Of a stretch of DNA of 64,000 nucleotides, positions 43,804 through 52,647 are shown one piece after another (position 1 is the first letter of the stretch; every line of letters begins with the position of its first letter). The stretch is from a virus, in IMG/VR virus record IMGVR_UViG_3300033149_002227, positions 1 to 64,000 of that record. The stretch is one strand, 5' to 3'. The notes beneath the pieces are model-generated. The model made no database searches. It was given only the letters and a program-made list of their open reading frames with translations, and was not told the DNA's origin. The position numbers were made by a program, and so were the translations under genes.

Positions 43804-44720
43804 AGGAAGTCACAATCACCAAAACGTTTGACAATGGTCCGGTAATTAATGATTACACCGTTGCAGAAATGAAGGCTAATAGTTTCAACCTTTTTCAGGA
43901 TTGGACATGCACGGTCGGCACGAATTGCATCTATATAGATTTTGATGGAATGGTGTGGCGCGGTCCGTGCCGCGTTGGTGGTAAACTCGGTAATATGCTG
44001 AGTGATTGGAAAATACCCGATACACCAATCGTGTGCGATAGGTGGACATGTGACTGTGGTACCGGTATTAAATTACCTAAGTGGTGCGATAACGAACGGC
44101 ATGAAGAAATGTACCGCGTAGAGCCAATCGAAGAGCAGGTGTTTAACGTGCAATGGGATTTAGGTCGGAAATGTAATTATGATTGCTCGTATTGTTGGCC
44201 GACCAGTCACAACAAAACCGACAAGTGGGTCTCGATTGAAGTGTTGAAAAAGGTGGTGGATAAAATAGGTGAACAGCATACTGGAAAAATGCAATTCAAT
44301 TTTGCCGGTGGTGAACCAACACTCCATCCCGACTTTTTGGAACTGTGCTCATATATCTGGGCAAGGGGACATCACATTCACGTGCAAACCAATGGCACCA
44401 TGAATGTCATCAAGGCGAGACAACTTGCCTTGGTTGCTGAAATCTCGATCTCGGTTCATTTTGAGTTTGCCAACTACGAAAAACTGATTAACAACATAAG
44501 AGCTATTTTGAGTGCTGGAGGAAAGCTGGAAATCAAAATGATGATCAATGCTACGGGTAACTCATTTTATGCAGCACTTGATTTTAAACGATATATTGAA
44601 GGGGTACCATTCATCAAAAGGGCACGAGTTATCATGTCACCACTGCGTGATCCCAAGACCAACGACTTGATGGGATACACACCAAAACAAATAGAGGAAT
44701 TTGGGGATGTCGAATTTTGA
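43800..44720 (+). CDS. Radical SAM enzyme with N-terminal SPASM-like region, 2
   Basis: 306 residues from ATG 43800. Core motif CNYDCSYC (Cys125, 129, 132), GGE at FAGGEPT, then VQTNGT. Before it is a cysteine-rich region of a type usually found after the barrel: CTVGTNC, IDFDGMVWRGPC, VCDRWTCDCG and KWC. This is a SPASM/twitch-like pattern that would hold one or two extra iron-sulfur clusters. It probably performs a second radical step in the same pathway as the enzyme at 39966. It overlaps the next gene's upstream region by 14 nt. Confidence 0.85.
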   Translation: MKEVTITKTFDNGPVINDYTVAEMKANSFNLFQDWTCTVGTNCIYIDFDGMVWRGPCRVGGKLGNMLSDWKIPDTPIVCDRWTCDCGTGIKLPKWCDNERHEEMYRVEPIEEQVFNVQWDLGRKCNYDCSYCWPTSHNKTDKWVSIEVLKKVVDKIGEQHTGKMQFNFAGGEPTLHPDFLELCSYIWARGHHIHVQTNGTMNVIKARQLALVAEISISVHFEFANYEKLINNIRAILSAGGKLEIKMMINATGNSFYAALDFKRYIEGVPFIKRARVIMSPLRDPKTNDLMGYTPKQIEEFGDVEF

Positions 44721-45153
44721 AATACTAACGTGGGAACAAGTTAAGCCTATCTGGGATACCCATTTATGGCCCGGACGCGATAGTGAGCCCGTAACGTCGA
44801 TGCAGTATTTTGGTGGATACGATATGCAATATAAAGATGAAGAGCCTCATTTCATCGGTTTCTCTGATATCGGTGGAGAAATAATTGCGGTCAATAGTTA
44901 TGTCCGCAACAAGGCGCAAACATGGCGCAGTCGTGGGTTATGGGTACATCCAAGATTCCGTGGGTGTGGGTACGCCAGAGACCTACTGCTGTACATGATA
45001 AAGGATGTCAAAACACGGGGTGGTGATTGGATATGGACCATGCCACGCAGGGGTGCACTCGAAGCATATGAGTCTGCTGGATTTATACAGACCACTGATT
45101 GGGAAAAACAGGGTTGGGGCGTAAACTGCTATGCGAAATACGATATCAGATGA
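44707..45153 (+). CDS. GNAT-family acetyltransferase-like protein 1
   Basis: 148 residues from ATG 44707 (GAGGAA 7-12 nt upstream; the TTG at 44701 is less likely). Motif A of the GNAT fold is LWVHPRFRGCGYARDLL, where the R/QxxGxG/A loop binds acetyl-CoA, followed by motif B-like EAYESAGF. It would acylate an amine in the island's pathway or of a host protein. TGA-ATG overlap with the next gene. Confidence 0.8.
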   Translation: MSNFEILTWEQVKPIWDTHLWPGRDSEPVTSMQYFGGYDMQYKDEEPHFIGFSDIGGEIIAVNSYVRNKAQTWRSRGLWVHPRFRGCGYARDLLLYMIKDVKTRGGDWIWTMPRRGALEAYESAGFIQTTDWEKQGWGVNCYAKYDIR

Positions 45154-46103
45154 AACAATTATTTAATTACACGCATGAGAACCACTTCGCGTTCGGATAC
45201 AAATTCAATGATCATCATTATTGGATGGGACCGAAGGCGTCCGACGTGGAGGGGGCCACGTTTGCCGTGGGTTATGGGAGGTGCCAGTACGAGGCAACGA
45301 ACTTCAAGGTAGAATGCTACCGTGCTGCACGTCTAATACACGAGAGCAGCGATGAGATTGTGAATGTCATGTTCTCTGGTGGAAACGAAAGCGAGATCGT
45401 TGTGCGCTCCTTCCATGACCAACAGATACCATTTAAGGTTAGTATCCTGAAATTCAAACAGAATCTCAACCTGCATGATATTTCCTTTGCTGTGGTGTTT
45501 TGTGAACAACGAAAAATTCCATACCGTATTTTCGAACTTGATATCAAGGATTTTTGGGACGACGAAGTTTACGAATACGCAAAACGAACACAATGTCCGA
45601 CTCCGCAACTTCCATCAGCTATGTGGCTCGCTGACCAAATCGACGGACTTCCAGTTATGGGATCGGGCGAACCATATATAGCCAAGATTATACCAGACGA
45701 TTATGTTCCGGGTGAATCCCCATACGAACCAAGTGAATGGCAATTCCAAGAAAAAGAACGCATTCAGGCATGGTACCGACATTTCCTAATTCAGGAACGT
45801 CCGGCAGTTCCGGGTTTTTTCCAATACACACCCGAACTAATGTACTCGTTCCTTAACAGCCCCATCGTGCGCGAACTAGTCAACAACGAGAGGCATGGGA
45901 AACTATCTTCTGTCTCGACCAAGGGAGAAACATACCGCTTATGGTTTGCTGATATGATCCCCCGACCCAAGTTTAGTGGGTTCGAGAAAGTCATGGACTG
46001 GGAAGTAATCGCCCGTGAAGCACTAACAGAAAAATACGGGATGTATGATCGTGTAGTGAGTGTGGAGTATCATAAGTTTCTTGATAATTTGCGATATGGT
46101 TGA
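45150..46103 (+). CDS. PP-loop ATP pyrophosphatase-like protein (asparagine-synthase type)
   Basis: 317 residues from ATG 45150, overlapping the preceding stop. The PP-loop SGGNESE at 76-82, after IVNVMF, is the nucleotide-binding loop of N-type ATP pyrophosphatases (asparagine synthetase, ExsB, tRNA thiolases). These adenylate a carboxyl or carbonyl group so that an amine or sulfur can attack. The next block, FELDIKDFWDD to PSAMWLADQ, fits the fold. There is no glutaminase domain, so ammonia or another amine must come from elsewhere. It is a paralogue of the gene at 47247, which lacks the loop. Confidence 0.75.
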   Translation: MKQLFNYTHENHFAFGYKFNDHHYWMGPKASDVEGATFAVGYGRCQYEATNFKVECYRAARLIHESSDEIVNVMFSGGNESEIVVRSFHDQQIPFKVSILKFKQNLNLHDISFAVVFCEQRKIPYRIFELDIKDFWDDEVYEYAKRTQCPTPQLPSAMWLADQIDGLPVMGSGEPYIAKIIPDDYVPGESPYEPSEWQFQEKERIQAWYRHFLIQERPAVPGFFQYTPELMYSFLNSPIVRELVNNERHGKLSSVSTKGETYRLWFADMIPRPKFSGFEKVMDWEVIAREALTEKYGMYDRVVSVEYHKFLDNLRYG

Positions 46104-46599
46104 GTTCAAGGTAATTAATTTCGATGAGTGGCGGCAGCGCATGCAGCCATTATGGCCGTGGAATACTGATTGGCATTGGATACCGATTATCAATAACCCG
46201 TATGGTCAGATTCAATATACGGGATGCGAGGCGTTCAAACGTGTCATCATGTTCCCCGTGATGTGTACTGTGAACGGGACTCCTGCCGCGTATACGAGTG
46301 TGTTTAACATCTCGGATACTCATCTACGATTGCGGGGAGTTTATACGGAGCCCGAATTCAGAGGGCAAGGGCTCGTCGCCCCAATGCTTGACTGGGCATG
46401 CAATTTATTTCCAGAGCCATGGCATACTGCTATTGGGTATGGACGAGAAACGAGTCTGGATTACTTTCTGAAGGTTTGGTTTGATGAAGTAATGCCTAAT
46501 TACAGTAGTAGAAGAAGATATGAACACAGCGCGGAGGATTTATCTAATGGTGATCCTACCGTCACTTTAATGAGGAGAAAATTCCGTGATATTTCATGA
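46096..46599 (+). CDS. GNAT-family acetyltransferase-like protein 2
   Basis: 167 residues from ATG 46096 (the frame extends upstream but without ribosome site). GVYTEPEFRGQGLVAPML carries the acetyl-CoA loop RGQGLV, and SLDYFLKVWF resembles motif B. It overlaps the PP-loop gene by 8 nt and the following oxygenase by 14 nt. Like the gene at 44707 it probably acylates an amine of the island product. Confidence 0.75.
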   Translation: MVEFKVINFDEWRQRMQPLWPWNTDWHWIPIINNPYGQIQYTGCEAFKRVIMFPVMCTVNGTPAAYTSVFNISDTHLRLRGVYTEPEFRGQGLVAPMLDWACNLFPEPWHTAIGYGRETSLDYFLKVWFDEVMPNYSSRRRYEHSAEDLSNGDPTVTLMRRKFRDIS

Positions 46600-47266
46600 A
46601 AAACTAAATTTAAAATTCGATACTGAAGCGATGCAGCGAGAAGTCGTAACAATTCAACAAACCCTCGGGAATCGGATAGGTCATGGTACGGCTTTCGGTG
46701 GATGGGCACTTCAATCCCAAGACGGTGATTGGCGTAGTGGTTTTGAAAAGGGTGGATACTACAGAGCAGAAGGTGGCAGTCTCGTCGCATGGGAGAAAAC
46801 ACTACCGGTACAAGAATACTCCAAACGAACCGATGCATGTGTTGGGATATTCGCAGAGATAATTGATGAATTAGAAGAAAAAGGATTTTATCCGCTCCGA
46901 TCCCGTATCACCGTTTTTGATCCCGGACAGGCAACCATGTGGCATACGGATGCAATTCCCGAAATGTTTAGCGTTCGTATTCACATCCCGTTTATTACCA
47001 ACCTTGATTGCCGCTTTGAAGTAGAGGATGTGGGTGCTGTACATATGCCAGCGGACGGACATGGACATTTGGTTGATGTGTCTACCATGCATCGTGCATA
47101 TAATAGGGGAGACACAATCCGTATGCATTTCTTGGCGCAAGTTTGGCCCACGAATTATTCCGAGCGCTTCATAGTGACCGAGAGCCAAAAGGACATATCA
47201 AGTTACCACAACGTGAAGGGACATAAGATATATCAGCAGGTGATGCGTGACAGAGCGAAAGGCTGA
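46586..47266 (+). CDS. 2-oxoglutarate/Fe(II) oxygenase-like protein 1
   Basis: 226 residues from GTG 46586 with GAGGAG nearby upstream. The metal triad looks like His120, Asp122 (WHTD) and His169 (MHRAY), with the Arg in DTIRMHF as the 2-oxoglutarate ligand. The ITVFDPGQATMWH and DVGAVHMP strands follow the double-stranded beta-helix. It would hydroxylate a side chain (the style is that of aspartyl/asparaginyl or prolyl hydroxylases). One of four oxygenases in the island. Confidence 0.78.
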   Translation: MIFHEKLNLKFDTEAMQREVVTIQQTLGNRIGHGTAFGGWALQSQDGDWRSGFEKGGYYRAEGGSLVAWEKTLPVQEYSKRTDACVGIFAEIIDELEEKGFYPLRSRITVFDPGQATMWHTDAIPEMFSVRIHIPFITNLDCRFEVEDVGAVHMPADGHGHLVDVSTMHRAYNRGDTIRMHFLAQVWPTNYSERFIVTESQKDISSYHNVKGHKIYQQVMRDRAKG

Positions 47267-48257
47267 AAAATTCATAGCCGACAACATTCAGAAATATGGG
47301 CTGGCTGGTAGCAACACACCACACAACGAACCCAAATTTCCGAGGCTTCAGGGAAGCTCCGCTCTCTACTTCTCAAAGAAGAACCACTTCGTATGGGGAT
47401 ATAATGGTGACAGTTATACCAACCGCCGTTCGTCCTCGTGTATGTATTATACCGACTATATAAAACAACCATCCACCGGCTCGATATTATCACTGGATCG
47501 CTCGTTGGTGGATATCGCAGAACAAATGAGAAAGTCCATCGGCGAGTGGAACAATGTTATGATTGTCAATCGGGGGAGGTTTGAAGATTACGCATTCATC
47601 GAGGCGTGCAAAGAAGCAAAAGTCAAATTCAATCAAGTTATCTTGAGGTACGGTCGAAAGTGGGCTACTCCCTTTGATATGGTGGTTCCATTCTCGACTG
47701 TACATATCACACCGGAACGGTTGATAGATACCGCACGTGTCGTAGTACCGTGGTTGCGCACCAAATCTATAGATGTCATTCAAGACATCGCCATCTCGCG
47801 CCTCATGACGGAGGAACGATTAATATATCCAACCCGAATGAGATTCGTAAATCACAACCACGATGGTGAAAAGGTATGTGGTCCCGCATACTGGGCGTTG
47901 TGTGATGCAGAAGAGGATACGGCACTACTACGGTATGATTTCTTTAAGGAGGGGATGACACGCCTTACAACAAATTTAGCCACGTGGTCACCAGAACTAA
48001 TAGAGTCACAACTCGATCATCCCGAAATGAAACGTTGCATGACCAGAACCACAGCAAACGCCGATTTAGCCACGGAAAATATGTGGAAAAGTGTTTCTCC
48101 AGAGCCATACGAATTCACGGACAAACCACGTTGGTGGGAAGGAGTTCAGGAAGAAATCAATGAAATGCACGACGGTGGGAAGTATAATGAAAAATGGCAC
48201 ACACCAGCACACCGACTACTCGGTTACGGGAGTGCTTCATATGGAACTGTCAAATAA
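47247..48257 (+). CDS. Degenerate PP-loop paralogue
   Basis: 336 residues from GTG 47247. It shares the beginning (KKNHFVWGYNGD against ENHFAFGYKFND), the middle strand pattern (NNVMIVNRGRFEDYAF in place of VNVMFSGGNESEIVV) and KVKFNQVILRYG against PFKVSILKFKQ with the PP-loop protein at 45150. The SGGxxS loop is replaced by NRGRFED, so ATP pyrophosphatase activity is unlikely. It may be a regulatory or heteromeric partner. The last 120 residues (GPAYWALCDAEEDTA, HPEMKRC) are unlike the paralogue. Confidence 0.7.
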   Translation: MTERKAEKFIADNIQKYGLAGSNTPHNEPKFPRLQGSSALYFSKKNHFVWGYNGDSYTNRRSSSCMYYTDYIKQPSTGSILSLDRSLVDIAEQMRKSIGEWNNVMIVNRGRFEDYAFIEACKEAKVKFNQVILRYGRKWATPFDMVVPFSTVHITPERLIDTARVVVPWLRTKSIDVIQDIAISRLMTEERLIYPTRMRFVNHNHDGEKVCGPAYWALCDAEEDTALLRYDFFKEGMTRLTTNLATWSPELIESQLDHPEMKRCMTRTTANADLATENMWKSVSPEPYEFTDKPRWWEGVQEEINEMHDGGKYNEKWHTPAHRLLGYGSASYGTVK

Positions 48258-48293
48258 GTACACTTGAACCACCAACTACGAGGAACTATATTA

Positions 48294-49094
48294 ATGATTA
48301 TGGATATACTGTCTGCTGAAGAACCAATTTTTGTGTGTGGTGTTCCCAAATCGGGAACAACTATGGTTGGGCAAATATTAGCCAACAACCCCGACCTTCA
48401 AACCGATTCTGACATCGTACCGGCTTTGGATTTCATACGTCATGTTGAAAAGACCTATAAAGATTTCTTCTTCTTTAATGAACAACCCGGAACCATTTTG
48501 GGAGATATGGACAAGTATTGGACAGATAATGATTACAGAGAATGGCACTTACTGAACCTCGAATATTTCAAGAGTATACACTACAGTTACCGGATGGGTG
48601 CGAGACACTGGGGTTCTTCGAGTCCGCTCTGTTATCAGCATACATCACTCTTATGGAAGTGGTTTCCGAAAGCCGTATTCTTAATGGTTATGAGAGACCC
48701 CAGAGATCAATGGAGTAGTTTCAAACACCTGCACATGCGAAAGGGTGCTGATTCGTGGAAAAGTTTCAACTATTGTCACGTCACCCTCCCGTCGAGGGGA
48801 GATAATCATCCACAAATCAAATTTGTAGAATATCATGAAGTGGTACACAACCCGACAATAGTATTTGATACACTCGGATTATCTGTCCCAGAAAACTGTA
48901 CTAAGGGTATGCGTGACATATTTCTCTGCCGTACCCACGGAAATGCCGACATGATTGATGAATTACGTCGCGGCACGGATATGATAACATCCCGAATCGG
49001 GCGATGGAAACGCGACCTGAACGGGGATGAAATTCGAAGATGTACGGAAGCATTCCCAAAAGAATGTGAATATTACGATAATTTAGACTTATGA
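48294..49094 (+). CDS. Sulfotransferase-like protein
   Basis: 266 residues from ATG 48294 (ACGAGGAAC ribosome site; an upstream TTG is less likely). The 5'-phosphosulfate loop is GVPKSGTT (16-23), and the 3'-phosphate motif appears as VMRDPRDQWSS near residue 132-141. The order agrees with PAPS-dependent sulfotransferases. It would move sulfate to a hydroxyl or amine, most likely of a glycan or small molecule made by the island. Overlaps the ATP-grasp gene by ATGA. Confidence 0.85.
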   Translation: MIMDILSAEEPIFVCGVPKSGTTMVGQILANNPDLQTDSDIVPALDFIRHVEKTYKDFFFFNEQPGTILGDMDKYWTDNDYREWHLLNLEYFKSIHYSYRMGARHWGSSSPLCYQHTSLLWKWFPKAVFLMVMRDPRDQWSSFKHLHMRKGADSWKSFNYCHVTLPSRGDNHPQIKFVEYHEVVHNPTIVFDTLGLSVPENCTKGMRDIFLCRTHGNADMIDELRRGTDMITSRIGRWKRDLNGDEIRRCTEAFPKECEYYDNLDL

Positions 49095-50401
49095 ATTTAT
49101 TGATACCACATGGTAGGACCGCTGACAAATACCTAGTGCAGGCTGCACAGGATATGGATCACTGTGTCCATCTTATGTGCAACCTTCAAGAGCGCAGCCG
49201 ACAGAGAGACGTGGGACGGGAATGTCTACCGGATGTATGGGTACCCCTTCCTTCGAGATATGATTTAAAACTCTCCCTCGAAGATTATCAAAAATGGTAC
49301 CACGAGCAAATCCGCACTTACGTAGCAGACCATGATATCCATGCAATACTTCCGTGCTCGTCAATGGATGTTGTCATGGATGAAGTTGCACAGATCAACG
49401 AGGACTTCACGCTACTCGGTGTCACCCCTGAACAAGCAGCATTCTTTAGGGATAAAACCGTTTATCTCCCTGCTATGATAGCAGCCGGAATTCGGGTACC
49501 TGAAATTTATGAAATAGTGGAGCCTAGTGGTGAGCCAGAAAATTACGATATCCCATATCCCTGCATCGCAAAACCCGGACTCGGATGTGGAGGTTATGGA
49601 ATTTTCATCTCAGAAGCCGAATACAACCTTCGGCGGTTTTTTGGTCATTCCGATAACACGGACGGTTTTTCCGAACGCGCTTTCTTCTACCAAGATAAAG
49701 ACTTTGCCGGACGCCCCAAATCTTACCGTCACTATGGATACGGGGGTCGATACCTTATCCAAAAATATCTTACCGGACCTTGCATCTCCCTATCGGGAAC
49801 GACTGTCAATGGCGTACCTCAACTCGACTTGGTTTACGACATTGGCATCACAGACCCACCCACCTGTGCTGAAATTAACTTCGGGTGGCCGAGTATCCAT
49901 CCTGAAGCCGAAGTCGCCGCTCGACGGCTTGTTGATTCTCTCAGAAAAAATAAACTGGAACCCCCCGATGGGGCGTGGATGGCAGACGCCATCCTCCACG
50001 AAGGAGAACTCTGGCTCGTAGATTTCTCGGTACGGATGTCAAGCTCCGGTACTAAGATGCTTTACCATACTTGTAACGACCTTTCTTACCCAACCAATGT
50101 TATAAATGCGGCTCTGGGCGAAGAATGGCGAATGATAACCCCCAAACCGGTTATCCCTACCTATTATAGCTTCATCCCCTTCCCGAAGGGCAAACTTTTA
50201 AACATCCGATATCCAGACGCTAGCCAGTTGGAAGAAATCGTGCTTTCGGTTGAGGAAGGTGAGCGTGTTTTTGAAATGCGCAATGATGTTCAGGTCGCGG
50301 ACCGTGGTTGGATCGTGGCAACATCACCGAATGGAACACGTGATGACGCAGAGGATATCGTAAAAACCTTCATTAGTAACGTCCAGTACGATGTCAATTA
50401 G
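49091..50401 (+). CDS. ATP-grasp ligase-like protein
   Basis: 436 residues. Layout of the carbamoyl-phosphate-synthase/carboxylate-amine ligase type: a Rossmann-like N-terminal domain (about 1-130), PCIAKPGLGCGGYGI around 156-170 for the flexible loop, a central beta domain, and the C-terminal catalytic part with AWMADAI and LVDFSVRMSSSG near 311-320 for metal binding. It would join a carboxylate to an amine with ATP, suggesting that the island makes a peptide-like or amide bond. Followed by a new late promoter. Confidence 0.8.
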   Translation: MNLLIPHGRTADKYLVQAAQDMDHCVHLMCNLQERSRQRDVGRECLPDVWVPLPSRYDLKLSLEDYQKWYHEQIRTYVADHDIHAILPCSSMDVVMDEVAQINEDFTLLGVTPEQAAFFRDKTVYLPAMIAAGIRVPEIYEIVEPSGEPENYDIPYPCIAKPGLGCGGYGIFISEAEYNLRRFFGHSDNTDGFSERAFFYQDKDFAGRPKSYRHYGYGGRYLIQKYLTGPCISLSGTTVNGVPQLDLVYDIGITDPPTCAEINFGWPSIHPEAEVAARRLVDSLRKNKLEPPDGAWMADAILHEGELWLVDFSVRMSSSGTKMLYHTCNDLSYPTNVINAALGEEWRMITPKPVIPTYYSFIPFPKGKLLNIRYPDASQLEEIVLSVEEGERVFEMRNDVQVADRGWIVATSPNGTRDDAEDIVKTFISNVQYDVN

Positions 50402-50403
50402 TA

Positions 50404-50411
50404 GTAAATAT
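50404..50411 (+). promoter_or_regulatory. Late promoter inside the island
   Basis: GTAAATAT, TAAATA at 50405-50410. It is the only late-type element in the island, 42 bp before ATG 50453. Confidence 0.55.
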
Positions 50412-50452
50412 CAACAACCATACCATATAGAGTAAATTTAGAGGAATTAACA

Positions 50453-50761
50453 ATGTTCATGACAGTTTCCAGATTCGCCCGAAAGAACGCGGAGCCGTGC
50501 ACGCAGGCAGACATCGACACCATCATACCGGCTATGCCATCCCGCGTTGCGTATAAAGCGACATTCGATGGATTACAGACGGCGGGTGATGTCATTTATC
50601 GTTCTGGTTCTATTAATGGTGCCAATGAGATTGAGACAGTAACGCTATACCGCACCCAACAGGATTATGATACTTTCAAAATCGCTCCAGAATTGTTGGC
50701 ATTTAAAAACGAACTTCTGATAATTTACAATTTAGTAGCTATTACAGAGGAAGTGATTTAA
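50453..50761 (+). CDS. Small protein with own late promoter
   Basis: 102 residues, AGAGGAATTAACA ribosome site, no family recognised. NAEPCTQADIDTIIPAMPSR at 12-31 and KNELLIIYNLVAITEEVI at the end suggest an alpha/beta protein. As one of few island genes with a late promoter it may be a virion or late-acting component, possibly the target of the modifying enzymes, but that is speculative. Confidence 0.6.
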   Translation: MFMTVSRFARKNAEPCTQADIDTIIPAMPSRVAYKATFDGLQTAGDVIYRSGSINGANEIETVTLYRTQQDYDTFKIAPELLAFKNELLIIYNLVAITEEVI

Positions 50762-50780
50762 TCACGATTGTGGAATACTG

Positions 50781-51332
50781 ATGTATCCGTATATTGAATT
50801 TTTTGATTCAGAAGAAATAGGATATACAGAAGATATGCGAGAGAATCTTCTCGCAGTCGCAAAGGGGTTAACCGGCTTCGCACAGTATGAAAGTCTAGAT
50901 GGTACGATTATCCAGCTAGAGCATCGGGCGACCCCCTTCGTCGAGTTCGAAATTACGAAGGCAATGCGCAACCTCATTCAACCACAAGTTCCGGTCACCG
51001 CCGCAACATTCCTCAAACTTAATCCCGGAACCCATGTCCCTATCCATCTTGATAATCATTTATTGCGATCTACCGTATTGAGCTTCCCACTAACGCCAGA
51101 ACCAGAATACTTTGCTCCGACCTTGTTTTATGAGAATGAGAGTAGTACGATACCGATTGAAGTAGGTCACTGGCACGGTCGCCCGGGCGCAATAAACACC
51201 AGAGAATACCATGCCGCTTATAATAATAGATACACGCGGATCAAGTTCCAATTATGTTTTGAAATGATGTTGGATGAATTCATGACACTTTACCACAGCG
51301 GGGAACTTTTCCGTACACAATTAGGCAATTAA
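50781..51332 (+). CDS. 2-oxoglutarate/Fe(II) oxygenase-like protein 2
   Basis: 183 residues. HLD at 89-91 (PIHLDNHLLRS) and a later His144 (EYHAAYNNR) with RIKFQL would give the HxD...H iron site and Arg ligand. The strand pattern VLSFPLTPEPEYFAP fits a jelly-roll. Closest in style to phage-borne aspartyl hydroxylase-like proteins. It ends on the base before the next gene starts. Confidence 0.68.
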   Translation: MYPYIEFFDSEEIGYTEDMRENLLAVAKGLTGFAQYESLDGTIIQLEHRATPFVEFEITKAMRNLIQPQVPVTAATFLKLNPGTHVPIHLDNHLLRSTVLSFPLTPEPEYFAPTLFYENESSTIPIEVGHWHGRPGAINTREYHAAYNNRYTRIKFQLCFEMMLDEFMTLYHSGELFRTQLGN

Positions 51333-51953
51333 ATGGAACACTCGTTTCAACAGCAAGTCATAGATTATGAAGGAGTCCGATTTAACATCAGACCCCTTGA
51401 GTCATCCGATTTCAAAGAATACACACGAGTTGTAGGCACGCAAAAGGGAATCATGGAGCGCAGTCGTGGGTTGGATATTACCGACTTCTTGTCTGAGTTT
51501 CAACAGCGCAGTAGTGGTAGAAACATACTCGTTGGTGCCTTCACTGATGAGGGTATTCTTAGATCGTGCGTGGGTATGTTCTTCTGGGACAAATTACCCG
51601 GAGTAACAGATCACACGATGGTAGTAGATCATTCCTACGCACCCCTTTTCAATCCGAAGAAAAGTGGACAATTACATATCATCAAAAGCCTACATCAGTA
51701 TTGTGAATCCCAAGATCGCTATTATCACTATTGTGTTAAACATGCCGGACACATGAAAGCCGAATTGAAGATGTGGGACAAATACACCGATGAGTTTTTC
51801 AATAGATATGAACGGTATATTGAGTGTATTGTTCCAGCCGGAACACGTCCATCATGGGATAGTTATTGGGGTATCATGGGGAGAATAACTTATCCCTATG
51901 ATATAGCCATACACTCAGTTAGACTTAAGCAAGAATACCGGAACTACGCCTGA
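51333..51953 (+). CDS. Hypothetical protein, possibly GNAT-related
   Basis: 206 residues. FNIRPLESSDFKEYTRVVG is typical of the first strand and helix of GNAT acetyltransferases, and SCVGMFFWDKL could be the core strand, but the usual acetyl-CoA loop Q/RxxGxG/A is absent (there is PKKSGQLHIIKSLHQY). So the GNAT call is weak. It converges on the following minus-strand oxygenase with no gap. Confidence 0.5.
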   Translation: MEHSFQQQVIDYEGVRFNIRPLESSDFKEYTRVVGTQKGIMERSRGLDITDFLSEFQQRSSGRNILVGAFTDEGILRSCVGMFFWDKLPGVTDHTMVVDHSYAPLFNPKKSGQLHIIKSLHQYCESQDRYYHYCVKHAGHMKAELKMWDKYTDEFFNRYERYIECIVPAGTRPSWDSYWGIMGRITYPYDIAIHSVRLKQEYRNYA

Positions 51954-52634
51954 TTAAAGAAAGGTTTTCAGATCGTCGTATAATACTTCGGTAATTAGTA
52001 CAACTCGTGGTTTCGCTGACGCGGTGTTGAGAACCCTATGATTCCATGCGGTATTAAGAAACCACATATCGCCGGAAGCTATATGTATTGATGATTCCTC
52101 TCCCCGCCTTCTGAATTCAAAACTCGAATCGTCCATATCAACTCCTATTTGAACCCTGCATATAACTGATGTGTTCAGATCAATATGCCATGGTATCTCA
52201 GCACCGGGAGGAGTAATAGTGAGCCGTGTTTGGTAAACGGAGCCAAACATACCCTCAAGATATTTTTGGATTTCGCTGGTTCCGTCTCTCCAGTCGGTGT
52301 AGCTAATTTCTCCATCTTGATCGGTGTCTGACGCTTGTTGTTGAAGGAGCAGCAGTTTGTAATTGTCGGGCACCATATTGGCTAACCTACAATTTTCTTT
52401 TCTGGAGATTTTGTACCTGTCCGTATTAAAATCACTAGGAGCGCCACTGGTTGCGATTTCTCGCGCTTGCTCCAGAACCGCTTCAGGAATGCCGTGGTCT
52501 AATTTAACATAGGTTGGTAAATCGTTTCGCCCCGGTCCGTTGATTCCCTTTACGTGGTTCCGGTTCAGTGATTTATTTTCTATTGCTTGCTTGGTGTGTT
52601 TGTCATCAAAGCGAATATCGTGATGGCCTGCCAT
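51954..52634 (-). CDS. 2-oxoglutarate/Fe(II) oxygenase-like protein 3
   Basis: 226 residues. Iron triad His150, Asp152 (WHIDLNTS) and His199 (AWNHRVLN), with Arg210 (KPRVVLI) as 2-oxoglutarate ligand. The distances agree with the jelly-roll fold of aspartyl/asparaginyl hydroxylase-type enzymes. It shares NGPGRNDLPTY and the metal-site layout with the oxygenase at 53409, so they are paralogues flanking the desaturase. It is transcribed with the desaturase in a minus-strand unit. Confidence 0.8.
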   Translation of the reverse strand: MAGHHDIRFDDKHTKQAIENKSLNRNHVKGINGPGRNDLPTYVKLDHGIPEAVLEQAREIATSGAPSDFNTDRYKISRKENCRLANMVPDNYKLLLLQQQASDTDQDGEISYTDWRDGTSEIQKYLEGMFGSVYQTRLTITPPGAEIPWHIDLNTSVICRVQIGVDMDDSSFEFRRRGEESSIHIASGDMWFLNTAWNHRVLNTASAKPRVVLITEVLYDDLKTFL

Positions 52635-52647
52635 GAGTTTGTCCTCT

